In this document: positions 1 through 12,800 of the stretch, one piece after another | Position numbering within the stretch: position 1 is the first letter of the stretch | Layout of the letters: every line of letters begins with the position of its first letter | Origin: Mugil cephalus | Lineage: Eukaryota > Chordata > Actinopteri > Mugiliformes > Mugilidae | Reading direction: 5' to 3' | DNA: 64,000 bases | Assembly (NCBI RefSeq): GCF_022458985.1 | Contig: NC_061773.1 | Span: 1,494,001 to 1,558,000, forward strand | Notes under the pieces: model-generated | What the model saw: the letters and a program-made list of their open reading frames with translations, nothing else | The model's database searches: none | What the model was told of the DNA's origin: nothing | Position numbers and translations under genes: made by a program

Positions 1-95
1 GACATGGGTCTTCTGAGGGTGAGGGCGAATGCTGTTAGTGGGGGGCCTTTGGGACCTATGGATCGAGGAGAGGGGCACATGGATCATGTGAGAGC
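1..95 (+). mobile_element. Tc1-like non-autonomous element, copy A (cut by window edge)
   Basis: The window opens inside the element, at the GACATGGGTCTTCTGAGGGT segment shared by all copies, and runs through the TTGGGACCTATGGATCGAGG segment. Similarity is lost after GGATCATG. The left terminus lies outside the window. Confidence 0.7.
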
Positions 96-484
96 CCATG
101 TTGCCTGGTTTGAATCCATGCGTTTGTGGCTGAACTAAAGTGGTTTGGGTCACCTGGCATCCTCTGAGAAACTACTGGTGCATACACATTTTACACATTG
201 TGTGACAACCTGTGGTGCAACTGTATACTATAGGAAATTAACAATATAGTGATATATAATAACAAAATATTGATGACATAACTCAGGTCTCAGGTGTGGC
301 CACATGTGTAACCTTCAATTTTCTGTCTACACCAAGCGTGTCAGAGACAAACCGTGCCTTCCTCACAAATCTGAATGTAATTGTTTGGAGAACTGGTTTA
401 TGTTTCTTTGGTGAACAAAGTGTGAAAAGATACAGTAGACAGATACACCAGTCATACCTAAGAGCCACACTGGCAATAGGGTTT
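96..484. other. No recognised feature
   Basis: AT-rich sequence. No splice-bounded coding segment or repeat was recognised. Confidence 0.5.
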
Positions 485-1110
485 CAACAATTTATTGCTA
501 AATTTTTCAATTCAATTCAATTTTATTATTATATAACGCCAATAACAATACAAACAGTCTCAAGACGCTTTACAAAAACCGGCCTGAAACCTCCAGAGCA
601 GCCTGAGGGCGACGGTGGCAAGGAAAACTCCCTTTTAACAGGAAGGAACCTTGAGCAGAACCCAGCTCATATGGAGGGACCCATCTGCCAAAGGTCAGCC
701 CGGTAGAAACAGAGAAGATAGAGAGAAAAGAAAAGAGAGAGAAAAGAAAAGAATGGAGGAGAAACAAGATAAACAAACTTCTGTCATAGATAAATATATC
801 GAGCTGAAGGAAACACGTAGAATATAATAATGCAACATATGCTGATGATTGATCTTGATGATGATGTGAAAGTTTGAGAGTATAACAGAAATCATGGGCA
901 GGTTGGTGAATTGTTCATCCAGGTAGGAGTGGACAACTGGAGGAGGCCATGAAGAGAAGGAGCAGATGTAGTTTATGGAGCTCCACAGGTCTGATACACA
1001 GCACTCCAGACCATGAAGACTGGGCTGGTTGATGAGGCCACGACAGCAGATGTAGCTTAGAACTCCACAGGTCAGATATTCAGCACTCCAGACCAGAGAC
1101 CCTCACAAGA
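485..1110 (+). repeat. Teleost interspersed repeat (TTCAATTCAATTTTATT family)
   Basis: The sequence starts with TTCAATTCAATTTTATT and contains the CTCCCTTTTAACAGGAAGGA and GAACCCAGCTCATATGGAGG blocks. The same blocks occur in reverse at 12455-12800, and a short tail piece occurs at 55866-55910. The block order resembles a very common fish repeat, but I cannot assign its class with certainty. Open frames here, such as one ending in LLTGRNLEQNPAH, come from the repeat and are not genes. Confidence 0.65.
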
Positions 1111-2189
1111 AGATGGAGGGGGAGGGGAGTGGACTAAAAAGCACTTGACCTGTGTCATGAGTGGTTACAACAAGATAACAAAGAGCATACAAAGCACCTC
1201 ATACTGTATATTTAAGTAGCATGTTATGTCTTAAAGGTACAGTATGTGTTGGACATGCCTTAATTGATTTTTGAGAACTTGTGTCAGATGCTGATTCTGC
1301 TTGACCCAACAGGTCTTGGTGATACTTGAGGAAACAAAAACGTCTTGCATTAATATGATATACATTACTCACCTTCTAATTCCTCCTTCTCATAGTGGAT
1401 GTTCAGTACTGAGCTGGTTCCTCCCTGGTCTACCACCACCTCCTCATCAGGCCTCTGATGGATGTACACAGACACACAATGACATGCATAAGTATAATAT
1501 AATGTTTCTAATAATAAAGACTTGAAAACGGTTGAAAGAAACCCCCTAACTGGCCAAAACAGTCTATTTTACAGTCTATTCTACAGACAGTCTATTTTTA
1601 GCACAGTCTGGTATGGTCAGATACTGAAGGACAGGCGTGCACAGACACATGCACGCATGCCAGAGGTAAACAGAGTAGTTGGAGAATGTGCTAGGCTCTA
1701 CTATGCAGGGGAAATCAAATCAAATTAACAGAGTGCTATATCCATCAGTGGTTCTGCTGTTGGCATGCTGCTGCAGGATGTTGTTGGTGTTTATTCAGAA
1801 ACAATGCTTTGCTCATGTGCAGTGGTGGCTGTTTTGCTGTGGTTCTGCATCTGTCCTATGATAATGAGGGCAGAGTGCTGCAAGAAGCTCTACAGAGTCT
1901 CTGGAGTAGCTGTGATGCTGCTGCATTGTCTCAGTGTACAGGATTTCTCTGCACAAGAGCACACTAACAGTAAATGTTTAGTCTGTAATCTTTGTTAAAC
2001 AGAGTGAGCTTTTACCACTTCAACGAGTATCAATCAGGTCATTTCTTCCTTTCTATATGTGAATATGTGAGCATGTCACATTAAAGTGGGCTAGAGAGGC
2101 CCCCAATAAAATCAATTGCTAAAATCTATAAATGAATGCCAGGAGGATGCACAACTCCATAAATCCCCAAGAGCGTAATACAATGGTTT
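1111..2189. other. No recognised feature
   Basis: Intergenic. Only short, unrecognised open frames occur. I found no promoter, RNA gene or repeat boundary I would defend. Confidence 0.5.
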
Positions 2190-2393
2190 CTGACTAACCT
2201 CTGACTGCAGACACACACAACCATTCGCACTCACCCTCACACCTAGGGTCAATTTAGAGTCACCAATCAGCCTAATGAGCATGTGTTTGGAGGTGGGAGG
2301 AAGCCAGAGTACCCGGAGAAAACCCCCAAACTCGAACCTGGACCTTCTAACTGGGAAACATCAGCACTAACCACCGAGCCAAAATACACAACT
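2190..2393 (-). repeat. V-SINE-like copy, 5' half, inverted
   Basis: Read on the minus strand it gives the tRNA-like head with GGTCCAGGTTCGAG, then CTCCGGGTACTCTGGCTTCC and TCTAAATTGACCCTAGGTG. These match, block for block, the plus-strand copy at 17870-18218. Confidence 0.65.
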
Positions 2394-2465
2394 GATATAG
2401 AGCATTAGACACCTTGAAAAATATGATTTTGAAATTAAATATGTATGATGACAAGTGAGTAGATA

Positions 2466-2853
2466 AATACACAGATCAGGCATAACATTATGAGCATCTT
2501 CCTAATATTGTGTAGGTCTCACTTGTGTCTCCAAAACAGATGTGAATCATCAGGGATTGGGCGTGAGCCTTCTGATGATGACCTGTGGTCTGTGGTAGAA
2601 TGTTGTTAGTGGGGGCCTTTGGGTCCTATGAGTTGAGGGGAAGGATCCATGGATCATCCATCTTCGCAGTTTGGGATCTAGTGACTTTGGAGGCCAAGTC
2701 AACACCTTGTGCTGTTTTTCATGTGTTTTGAGTTGTTCCTTAGGTGTTTTTCTGCTGGGGATGGCTGCTGCCATCGAGGGATGTAATTGCTATGAGATGG
2801 GGGTGGTCTAGGTGGGTGGTACATGTCTAAAGAACATCCACATGAATGCCAGC
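2466..2853 (+). mobile_element. Tc1-like non-autonomous element, copy B
   Basis: The left end reads CAGATCAGGCATAACATTATG. The minus strand still translates to KVLTWPPKS followed by a broken LDPKLRRW, a relic of the Tc1 transposase C-terminal motif VLxWPxxSPDLNPIExLW. The right end is lost after CCACATGAATGCCAG. Confidence 0.8.
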
Positions 2854-2859
2854 AAAGGT

Positions 2860-4079
2860 AATTGTTTTGGTAAGCTAGTTTCTTAATAACTTATTTAGTT
2901 TATCATGATGAAGACACCACAAACCTTTATTCATTAACGTAAAATTGAAACAGTACCACTGTGAGTGGCATTCAGCTCAGCAACTGTGCATGTGAAATAT
3001 ACGTGCATTTCTTGGGTGTTCATAAATAGATGGATGTGGGAATTATGACAATAAATCTCATTCAATAAATCTCCCTTTCAGGGTGAAAGCTGAGAGGCAA
3101 ACACAGAAGATCTACAGCCTCTGACAAGCACTTTTTACCGTAATTGGCCAGTCCAATATCCAGCAAGCGAATGTGTGAATGCTGCTCACACTGCAACTTG
3201 GGCTGCTGCATGGCAAAAATAAATGCAATTTGTTTTGCTGAGGCACAGGGTAAAGAAAAAAGAGAGGGTTGGTAATGTTTGAAAATGTCCTGGTCTGTCA
3301 GAGCAGTATGTGAGAGAGTCCTCATTTATTGTGGTCACAGACATTATACAGTCATGATAAATCGTAAGAAGACACATTTTCTTAATCTCTTTTAAGGTGA
3401 AGCAGAACTTCAAGGACATTACGATTAATTTAACGATTATTCAAATAATAATGATATTCCAAAAAATGTGTCCACATTTCTAACATTTGGCTCATTGAAA
3501 ATATGGGGCACTCTTCCATGGAAAAAAGCCATCACAATTATCCTTGTGGGTTTTAACCCAGTTCAAATCCTCTCAAATATTTCACAGGGATTCAATATGG
3601 GCTTTGTTTTTCTGACTGGGCTATTCCATAAACCTCTATTTCTTTTTTAGCCTTGACAGATTTGCCAGTTTTCTTAATTTCGCCATAATGTCTACTATGA
3701 TCCGCATCCAGACTTCCTAATAGAATCAATGATTGCAAACAGCCCAGTGCCTGAGGCAACAAAGCAACCACAAACCATAACATTCCATATCCAACATTTC
3801 CAGTCAGTAGGAGGTTTTACTCCTGAAGAGCAGTTCTTTGCCTGCACTAATGATGTCTACTGTCACTATGGCCACAAAACTCTGTGTTTTATTTGTATAT
3901 TCAGGACATAATTACAAAAGGTTATCTTTTCCCATATACTAATTTGTGCACAGCAGGTTTTTTGCCAACAAAGTGTGACCACACAGGTCTAATTTGTACA
4001 ACTCTTTCCTGATTGAAGGTGCAGGCACTTTGACACTTGACAGGACTTTGGGTGAAATCGTCTGAGGCGACCAGTCCAA
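2860..4079. other. No recognised feature
   Basis: Intergenic, AT-rich. No coding exon or known repeat was recognised. Confidence 0.5.
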
Positions 4080-4262
4080 GATGTTACACCTGAACACACT
4101 ACAAAGACTATGTCTGTGAAGGTTCTCAATAATCCAGTACATGGTATATCCAAAAAACATTAAAGAAAGGCAACTGGGCTTGTAGAGTGTCTTGAAGATA
4201 TTTCATCCACTCATCTGAGTAGATTCTTCAAGTCTAAAGGACTGGTGGGGGGTTGAGGTTTA
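4080..4262. repeat. Repeat-like fragment of uncertain class
   Basis: The stretch around 4115-4240 (AAGGCAACTGGGCTTGTAG, GATATTTCATCCACTCATCT) resembles dispersed fish retroelement debris. No second copy lies in the window, so the call rests on resemblance only. Confidence 0.3.
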
Positions 4263-4326
4263 AGTAGGTCTGTTCAAGAACAAAAATTGATTGCACATTA
4301 TATCTCAGACCACCTTCCCTGGTGGG

Positions 4327-4902
4327 TGTCACACCGTGGTGAGGGTGTCTTGTCTTGGGGTTGTTTTGTCCTGTCATTTCCTTGTTTTATTTTGAAAAGT
4401 AACTCTCCTCTCGTTTCAGGTCACTTGCCCTTCCTCATGTGTCAACAGTCTGATTGTCTTCCCTGATTGTGTCCACCTGTCCCCTATTTTCCTCCATGTG
4501 TTTAAGTAGTCTGTGTTCCCCTTGTCTCGTGCCAGAGTGTTATCGTCTTCAACCTGTTCTCGTGCCTTGTTCCATGTCTTCTACCAGAGAAGTTTCCAAG
4601 TAAGCCTGTGAATCCTCTCGAAGAGAGAGTTCTTTGTTTGTTAAGTTTTTTCTTAGTTTATATCCTTAGTCCTGAGGTTTTCCTCCATTCGGAGTGTTTT
4701 GTGTTTTTTTTATTTGTTTCTTTGAATTGAGTTTTCCTCCTTCTGGAGAGTTTTTTTTTTTTTTTTGTTCTCAGTAATCAGATTAACGTCTAGGTTTTTT
4801 GTAGCCATTTGTTTGTCCCTCTGTGAGGGATCTCTGAAGAATCCAAATAAAGCCTTTTGTCACCTCTGCATTCTGAGTCCTGCTTTGAGTCTCTGCCTGA
4901 CA
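4327..4902 (+). mobile_element. Solo LTR of a retroelement, 576 bp
   Basis: The block begins TGTCA and ends TGACA, the short inverted TG...CA ends of a long terminal repeat. It is flanked by an exact 5-bp duplication, GTGGG at 4322-4326 and 4903-4907. An AATAAA signal at 4846-4851 sits about 50 bp before the right end, as expected for R/U5. No internal gag or pol sequence follows, so this is a solo LTR left by recombination. Ty3-like or endogenous-retrovirus origin cannot be told apart from the LTR alone. Confidence 0.7.
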
Positions 4903-4907
4903 GTGGG

Positions 4908-5865
4908 TGCCTTAACTTATGTCCCCAAGAAGTTTGATTCACACCCCATTCACACCTTGAGACAAGAGCTTCCGACTGTTAAAAGGAGGAAAGACAAAAC
5001 AACCCCCTACTATACGTGTTCTATATTAAACTGAAGCCCTGTTTATAAATGTACAACATGATTATTAGTAGTAGTAGTAGTGTGCATTTAATGTTAAGCA
5101 ATTCAAATAATACACAGGTTCAAATATATATTTTTCTTTCAACCTTTTTCTTTGATTGCTTGTTGCTTTCTCCTTGTGTGCTACGCCCTCATTATTTTCA
5201 CCTGTGTCTTGTCATCCCTCTGCCCGTGTGTGTGTGTGTGTGTGTATAACCCTGCCTTTCCTTTTGTTCCCTGTCGCATTGGTTTTGTCCCTATGTTTTT
5301 GTCATCTTGCCTTGATTCCATGTTTTTTGCCTTCATGTCGTGTCTTTGTCTCCATGCCATAATTTTTGATCTCAAAATTAGTTTCTTGCATCTTTGTGAT
5401 TTTTGAGTTTTGGATTTCCTGCCATGCCTCATCTCATTTGGTCCTGCACTTGGATCCAAAGATAAAATCTTCCTCCTTGGATAAATGGATGTTGATGGGA
5501 GCAAGCTCTTCTGTTAATATTGCAGTATGTGTCTGGGATTTCACCTGAGGACTTAGGCTCTCAGTCAATTGCAGGGAACCTGACAGAGTCAGTATGTAAT
5601 ATGTGGCCTCGTGGTTGGCACAGCAGCGATGGGGTGGGTCCTACTGTGTACAGGAGACTTAGACTGACAGGTCTCAACTAGGGTGGCACTCTGTGTGAAA
5701 TGATACAGGAGCTGAGATAAGTGCTGACTGAAAGATAATGTCTTCTGCCTCCATTTATCCCTTTATTCAAATTTGTTGTGCTCATGTTAATGCAAAGAAA
5801 TTTAAATTTGTGGAGGAAAATTCAAAAAACTATTAAAAAAAATACAAAAAATGTCCCCCGCGATT
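4908..5865. other. Intergenic, TG microsatellite and possible retroelement debris
   Basis: Contains a (GT) run at 5226-5245. The C/T-rich stretch 5150-5480 ends in CCTGCACTTGGATCCAAA and reads like another LTR or LINE fragment, but I found no terminal duplication. No gene was seen. Confidence 0.35.
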
Positions 5866-5907
5866 GTAGTGAGGATTAAGCGGTTGTAGAAGATGAGATG
5901 AGATAAA
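5866..5907 (+). repeat. V-SINE-like 3' tail fragment
   Basis: GTGAGGATTAAGCGGTTGTA followed by GAAGATGAGATGAGAT matches the 3' tail of the copy at 17870-18218 (GATAAGTGGTAGTAAAAGATG). Confidence 0.5.
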
Positions 5908-6262
5908 AAAACAAATAAGTCTAATTGACCCCCCTGCAGTACCCCCTGTTGGAGACCTATGTGTTAGGAAGCTAGGAGTTCATAGATATATACACATAGA
6001 TGCCCCATAAAGCTTGTCAGATATGTCAACACCAATGGACAGGCGGCTGTCAGTGCGTCTGACTTACTAAAATGCCAGACTTTTGTGCTGCTTATAGATG
6101 TTCCCGTGGCAGAAACACCAAAACTAAGCAACAGGGAATACCATTTCATAGGTAACATGATGTTTTTATAGTATTTACATGTATCTCTGAAAGTGACATT
6201 TAGAATTCAGCCACTGTATGCAATTGTACAGAGTGGGCCCTGTTATTGTATCAGTTTCATAT

Positions 6263-7003
6263 ATACAGTGGTGGACACAATCTCAAATATTATCATGAAA
6301 TATTTGTGGAAAAATCTTTTATGTTTTTCACAATGTGGGCTGCATTAGACAGACACAAACAAACACAAATTATATTTATTTAGTGTATTTTAAAAACTAA
6401 CAAAACTAAATTCTTGGCAGGTTGAATATGTCAGTTCTCAACATCAAAGTCAACAAATAACAGCTAGTGTGTGCAAAACCAACCAAAAAATAAACCATAA
6501 CATCATCAAGCCAATATTTACTACTCCTGCCATTAGCAGCAGTACAGCGCTAATTCTGACTGGCATGTTCCCCATGAGCCTTTCACACTGTTGAGAGCTA
6601 ATCTTGTCCTATTCTTCTTGAATTACTACTTTTAAAAGACGTTTTGATAAACCACCACAGGTTTTCAATGGGTCTCATGTCCAGGATTTGAGCTGGCCAC
6701 TATAAGACCTGGATACTGTGCTCCTGCAGCCAAGTTCTACTTGGCCTGGATGTGAGGCAAGGGGCATCATCTTGTTGAAACATCCAGTTTCGACCTTGAT
6801 GGAACAGTGCAGTGGGTTTGGCGAATGGCACAATATTTGTCAGAGTTCAATGTCCCATCACAGACAGTGATTTGACCAACATCTACAGCACTCATGCATC
6901 CCCAAACCATGATACTGCCTCTCAGTGGGATCTTTGCATTAGGGGCCGGTGGGGCATGAAATATATATATGTCTAATGTCCAAAAATGTCTAAAACTGAC
7001 CAC
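6263..7003 (-). pseudogene. Tc1-like transposase remnant, 3' part
   Basis: On the minus strand, 7003-6767 reads through GSIMVWGCMSAVDVG then CDGTLNSDKYC, the Tc1 transposase catalytic-core block (SVMVWGC...DGTMNS). Further downstream HSIQVLEWPAQ and a PIENLWW-like stretch follow, interrupted by stops and frame changes. The left edge (ACAGTGGTGGACACAATCTC) looks like a Tc1 terminal repeat. The 5' part of the element is missing. It is a decayed copy, not a working gene. Confidence 0.7.
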
Positions 7004-7997
7004 AGAATTACTATTTTATGTGCCTTTTGTGTGAGTATAAGAAAGTTACCCACGACTTTATGTTCTGTAAATCTTACTGACTGGTCCCTTTAACAAAACT
7101 TTGTAGTGCTTGAAGCAACATTTCCACCAAGTGCCAGTGTGTATGTGTATTACAGTAAGATGTGTGTATTCAGCTAAAGCAGTGATTCTTCTGGGTTTGG
7201 CTGATAAAACACCATGCACAGTTCATTGGTTAAAAAAAAACAAAAAAACTTTTTGCTAGTTTCTGCCTACAGTTACAGGGATAGTACTTTGTGTTTGTGA
7301 CCGTATGTGTGTATAACGTCTATTTTATTTTTTGTTGTATTTAAAAGTCATCAGGAGGTCTCTCCTATTCTTTTAGTGACTGAACAACACAGCAAAATAT
7401 AAAAGGTCTGACCATTTTATTATGAGCTTATCATTCAAATAATTGTCGAAAACAGCTTTGGGATCCCAAGGCGTCCGTCTAATTCACAGGTGTGAGTGGC
7501 TCAGCACTGTCTTGTAGCTGTCTTTTCACATCCTCTCCACCACAGCAGTGCTTGGGGATTTCTTTCTCTTTCCATGACCAAGTATTTTATTTTCCCAAGA
7601 CAATTCTGCCCTTTTAAAGAATAAGGCTACTTAATTAGTGTGTCATGACTGGGCCAAACACTATGTGTGAGTCATGGTTTTACAAAAGGACTTGCAAGTA
7701 TTTATATATTTTATGTGTATTCATGTGTCATATGCACATTGCACATCCATTGCTTTACCTTAATTCTACATACACTTCCAGCAGGAAACAATCACTAAAT
7801 CAGCAAATCTTCAGATTAAAATAGTCACAGACAAATACGTGATTTATTCCACTAGATAATAGAGTAATCTGCAGTTTGATGTACGCAACACGTGGAGTTA
7901 ATAAAAATAAATACGGAAAGTACAGAAGATGAATTAATGCATTGATGGTGGATTTGACTGTTTACGCTACACTAATATCTCTCAAAATATACATCTA
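7004..7997. other. No recognised feature
   Basis: Intergenic, AT-rich. No exon or repeat was recognised. Confidence 0.5.
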
Positions 7998-8384
7998 TTA
8001 GGCATAACAATACAACCACTGACAGGTGGATTAAATAACATTGACCATCTTGTGACAATACAATGTTCTGCTAAGAAACTTTGCTAGTTGTGTGGATGTA
8101 CCACCCACCCAGGCCAGATTAGGAACAACTCAAAAAACATGAAGAACAGCACAAGGTGTTGACCTGGCCTCCAGATTCACTAGATCATAAACTGATCAAC
8201 TATCTTGATGATCCATAGAGGCCCTTCCCCTCAACGCATAGGACCCAAAGCCCCCACTAACAACACAGTGTTTCCAGACACCACAGGACACCCTCAGAAG
8301 ACCCATGTGTATGTTTTGGAGGCACAAGGGAGACCTACACAGTATTAGGAAGGTGGTCATAATGTTATGTCTGATTGGTGTTGG
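7998..8384 (-). mobile_element. Tc1-like non-autonomous element, copy C
   Basis: Inverted copy. The right edge reads GGTCATAATGTTATGTCTGA, and the left part keeps ACTGACAGGTGGATTAAATA. It lacks the central CA-rich linker and the CATCCTGCTGGGGATGGCTG block, so it carries its own internal deletion. Confidence 0.75.
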
Positions 8385-10413
8385 TACAGCATTTACATGA
8401 CAATTTGGAAAGCAATAACATATATGTATTCATAACAGGTAGCAGAATGTATAGGAAAGATTAAAGTTATGACAAAAAGTGGAGAAAGCATTATAATGTT
8501 CATGTCACTGCAACAAACCATACATAATAATTTAATTTAATTACAAATTCATACATACACAGGTCCACTGGCCTAATGTTTATGTGCACTCATGTGTAAA
8601 CCTGATCATCTCTCTGACACAGGCACTTAATGTGTTATCGGTTGGTGCAGCTGTAATGAGGAATTATGGCTTTTATACAGTGGTGTGGTGGGGAGGTACG
8701 GTCTCAGACTGGAGGCTTTGGGCTTCATTAGAATTGGAGCTTGATCAAGCAGATAGGCACACAGCAAGAGCTAACAGACGAGAGAGTGACTGTAAAAAGC
8801 TCTTTGTCCCAGAAAGGATCAGATCAATTTACTGGGCTCCATTTGGTTCACACACAAACACACACAGAGAAAATGGGGAAAACCTTTCTCCTAAGGCCCA
8901 TTCAATAACTACAAAGTGGATGAATTTGCGTTAATGGAGCGGGGACAAAACATGAAAGAAATAAAATGATAAAATTGTCGTTTCGACTGTCTTTGTAGGC
9001 AGAATCAGATTTAACTACTGTATATGATCCTGGTCACAGAATATGACTCTCAGCTCGTGGTCATCCTGGTCACAGTTCATTACCAGCACATTCGTAACGG
9101 CAAATTCATGCAGGTATGTGTTATTTTTAACAGGTTAATGGTTCCTTGTCATTCACAACCTCACCTAACTTGTGTCACATTAAGTGCCTCAGCTAATTTA
9201 AAGTTTTCTTTGCTCTCCCTGTGAGCAACCACATATGTGACCTTCAAGGCAACGCATGTGTACGTGATTTTCCAATGACAAGGCGAATATTTGTCAGTTA
9301 CTGCCACTTTCTATCTCCTGGCAACCATGCCTCTTTCTTCACTCTTTGTCCTCTAAGCTTGGAATCAGTCACGGCACTCTGGTGGGTTTATCACTCGATA
9401 ATTTTCCACACAGATTAGTGCCACCGTACCACAGAAGCAGCCCTCTGCTAGATCCAAAATGGCTGACTGTCCTTGAAATTCTGTCCTTTACAAGCTGTAT
9501 GAGCTGTAACCAACTGTGGCCAACCCACACTGGAGCTGACATGTGGCTGGAAAGAGGAGCACATGATAAGACCAAACCCCTAAGGATACTGTCATGTGAA
9601 AAGATTAGAACTTAAAAGAGCACAGCTCAAGTTTTGTGAGACTTTCTTTAAAAATACATCAAGCATTTTGCAGTCCACAAGATTCAGTTTTGCCCTCCAG
9701 ATGGGTGACGATGTGACGGGCTTTTCAAGAACAGGTTTTGGAATCTTCAAGTCTGTCTTTACTTTTAAAGGCCTGAATTCAACTTGTAAAGTATCATGAA
9801 AGTCTTTTCAGTATGAGATCGACTCTGTGTGTTATTAATATTATTTGAGCTGCAGTGGAACTGCAATACAGAAAGAATTTTGGGCTAAAAACTTAAATAA
9901 GTTAAATAAACAATTAGAAGCCAGTAGCCTAGCACATAAAAAAACACTCTTAAAAAGTAAAAGTAGAGATAAAATAAGATTAGACTAAGTTGATAATGAC
10001 TGATTTAGACATTTCCTCCATCATCATAACTGTTAATATGATAGTTATGAATCGAATGCAAACTAATGGTTATTTTTATTGCTTTTCTATTTGTATTTGT
10101 TGTTGTTCTAGGCCATTACACACCCACATGATTCTTCAGACACTCTTTACTCTTTACTATCTCAGTATGTAAAACGTTAGAAATAGAGAAATAAAATACA
10201 AGACATATTTTCTGGCAGAGCAAGATTGTCCCAGAAAGATGTTAGACAGAGCTGAACTGAAAGACACAGTCGCACACAGTGTCCTATTTAGCATGCTAAT
10301 AAAGCTCCCTGTGATGCACAACGTCATTGCCAACACATCACATGTCACATGCTGATATGTGGGTTTAGTCTATGGAGAAGAGAAATGATCATGTGTTCTC
10401 AAGCCTTTCCTGG
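8385..10413. other. No recognised gene
   Basis: Includes a 116-codon open frame at 8584-8934 (plus) with low-complexity-like composition, no recognised domain and no splice context. I do not call it a gene. Confidence 0.45.
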
Positions 10414-10450
10414 GGTGCAGATCATTGGTAGAGCACCAATGATCTGCACC
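10414..10450. repeat. Perfect 16-bp inverted repeat (hairpin)
   Basis: GGTGCAGATCATTGGT (10414-10429) and its exact reverse complement (10435-10450) flank the loop AGAGC. The stem has no mismatch. Function unknown. Confidence 0.85.
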
Positions 10451-10685
10451 GTGACAACTGTCCTCTGACTCTATCAGGTACTACAAAGAGGCTTGACATC
10501 AAGGAGGATCACTCACTGGCATGAGTGCATTGACACTAGTTACTAAGAAGAGCTTAAATGAGAGCTGTAAACATAAGATTATTAAAACAGATGAACATCA
10601 GCTCTGTCATCATTGAAGAGAAAAGCCCTGCAAGACACTGAATGAAAGCTTTATAAAAGTCCCATCCCGTGTGACATATACAGTA

Positions 10686-10880
10686 CCTATCAGGCATAAG
10701 ATTATGACGATGGCTGCTGCCATCAAGGAGTGTCATTTCTATGGGGTGGGGGTGCTTGGTCTGGTCTAGGTGGGTGCTACATGTCCAAAGGTTTCCCAGT
10801 GGAACAATGAATTGTCACCAGATGGTCAGTGGTATTTACTTCACCTGTTAGTGGTTTTAATGTTGTGGCTGATCGGTGTA
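10686..10880 (+). mobile_element. Tc1-like non-autonomous element, copy D (short form)
   Basis: The left end CAGGCATAAGATTATGACG is joined directly to ATGGCTGCTGCCATCAAGGA. The stretch corresponding to roughly the left 220 bases of full copies is gone. The right end TTGTGGCTGATCGGTGTA is intact. Confidence 0.75.
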
Positions 10881-12454
10881 ACTGAGTACTGCAAAGACCT
10901 CTAAAACAACACCTGTTAAAGATCCTCTCAAGAAAAACCTCCACTGATTATGTTCCACTGTTGTCTCCTATTTTTGTCTGCCCACGCCCAACATCTCCCC
11001 CCCGGAGAAGCACCATAAACTGACAGCAGAGACACAGATCCTGACTGTGACAACTAGGCCTGTCACTTCCAGACTGGGCTTTGTGTCTCAAGGCCAGGAC
11101 TGGCACTCTGAGCCTCCGCCTCGGGCTACAGCTGCCCCTTCATAGCACTGCACCGTTACTAATCTGCTGTGGAGACACATGTGACAGCATTTTGCACAGA
11201 GGACGAGTAAACATGAACGGTTCAGAGAAAGCGGTAGCGGTGGAAAAGTGAGACCGGAAAGCGAGAGGGAGATGGGATGAGAGGGATGGCTGTTTTGACT
11301 GCCTCTGCCCACGGGCAGCATGAGTCATACACACCTTATTCAATGCCACACATATAATTCTGCCTCTCCACGGCTCTTGCTCACTAATTGTTTTCCTCCA
11401 GGAAAGATTACTTCAGTCTTAGATGGCTTTGCGGGTATAGGGCTGTGATATAAACTGCAGAATATTGGAATTTCACTGTGCAAAACATGTTATCAAACAA
11501 GGAGAGATTAAGGACACCTAAAATAAACTCTAAAGGAACAAAACATTCAAAACACCACGTATTTGATATATTAAAATGTGAAAGGCAACTGGACCAGCTT
11601 CTCATGTCTCATATCTATTCTGCCTGTTTGTGGGGAGGATCAGGATGCCACAATTCTGTAAAAAATTCCAAATGCTGTGTTTTGAGCACTTTAAAGTATT
11701 AATTCAGTATTTTAATAGTTTATTTTTCAAAATGGAGAACTCACTCATTTAACGAGTTCTCTTGTTCACTCATCTATCTGACAGATGACTATTCGTTCTC
11801 ACCAAAAGGACTTTGCTGGTTGCATGTACGCCCAATGCATCAGTGGTACTGAAAAGCACCTGAAGGGGAAGTTTGGCATGTAATGTACCTGCACCTGAGA
11901 GACTATGTGCAGTACAGTGAAACAATTCACCAATTGTGAACAGTGTTATTATCACTGATTCAACAGCCAATAGGACTATCATTTTAACACTTGTCATCAA
12001 TGATAATAAGGAGCAGTAATTATATGTATTTAACCTAAATACATATGCTTCACATGAATTATGTGTTGTTTGAGAGCTGTAATTCTTACAGTACATCTTA
12101 TCTGCATTTGTATTACAGTACATTAATTGTAGAAAAGCTGAAAAGAAGAACTATTCTATGAATCATTTAATCCTTTAAGTCAATTTTCTAAATATATCAA
12201 GCGTCTTGTTGTGTGTCTGCACATCATCAGGGAAAATAATCAGTTTGAAGATATGAACTTGAGCTTTAGTCGTCTATGACAGGCTTTTTCTCAAAATGAT
12301 CAAGTGATTAAATGAAAAAAAGAATCTTGTTGAATTAGAAAACAGTCACTACTGTGAAATGATTATATATTGTTATTGCGTAGGTTTAATTCAACTAAAT
12401 CTTATGAAACGAAAACATGCTACCACCAAGTGGACCAATCACAGTTCTTGCGGT
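10881..12454. other. No recognised gene
   Basis: Intergenic. GC-richer at 10975-11340, where no splice-bounded coding exon could be recognised. The open frames here do not resemble known proteins. Confidence 0.45.
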
Positions 12455-12800
12455 GTGGTCTCATCAATCTGCCCAGTCTTCATGGTCTGCAGTTATCCAC
12501 TCCTACCTGGATGAACAATTCTCCAGCCTGTTCATGATTCCTCTTGTACTCTCAAACTGTCACATAAGATCATCGGCTATCTCTTATTATTAGATTCTCT
12601 GTCTTCTCTGTTTTTACCCAGCTGGAGTTTGGCAGACAGGTCCCTCCATATGAGTTGGGTTCTGCTCAAGGTTTCTTCCTGTTTAAAGGGAGTTTTTCCT
12701 TGCCACCACTGCCTTCAGGTCTGCTCTGGAGATTTCAGGCTAGTTTTTGTAAAGCTATATAACTAAAATTGGATTGAATTGAACTAAATTGAATTGCCAC
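12455..12800 (-). repeat. Teleost interspersed repeat, inverted partner of 485-1110
   Basis: Minus-strand copy with the same blocks (CATATGAGTTGGGTTCTGCT, GGGAGTTTTTCCTTGCCACC) ending in a TTGAATTGAAC-type tail. It shares CCACTCCTACCTGGATGAAC with 485-1110, in opposite orientation. Confidence 0.65.

Noticed and set aside
296..706. 136-codon plus-strand open frame
   Set aside because: Its second half is the interspersed repeat that begins at 485.
8584..8934. 116-codon plus-strand open frame
   Set aside because: No recognisable domain, no promoter or splice context, and several such frames are expected by chance in 64 kb.
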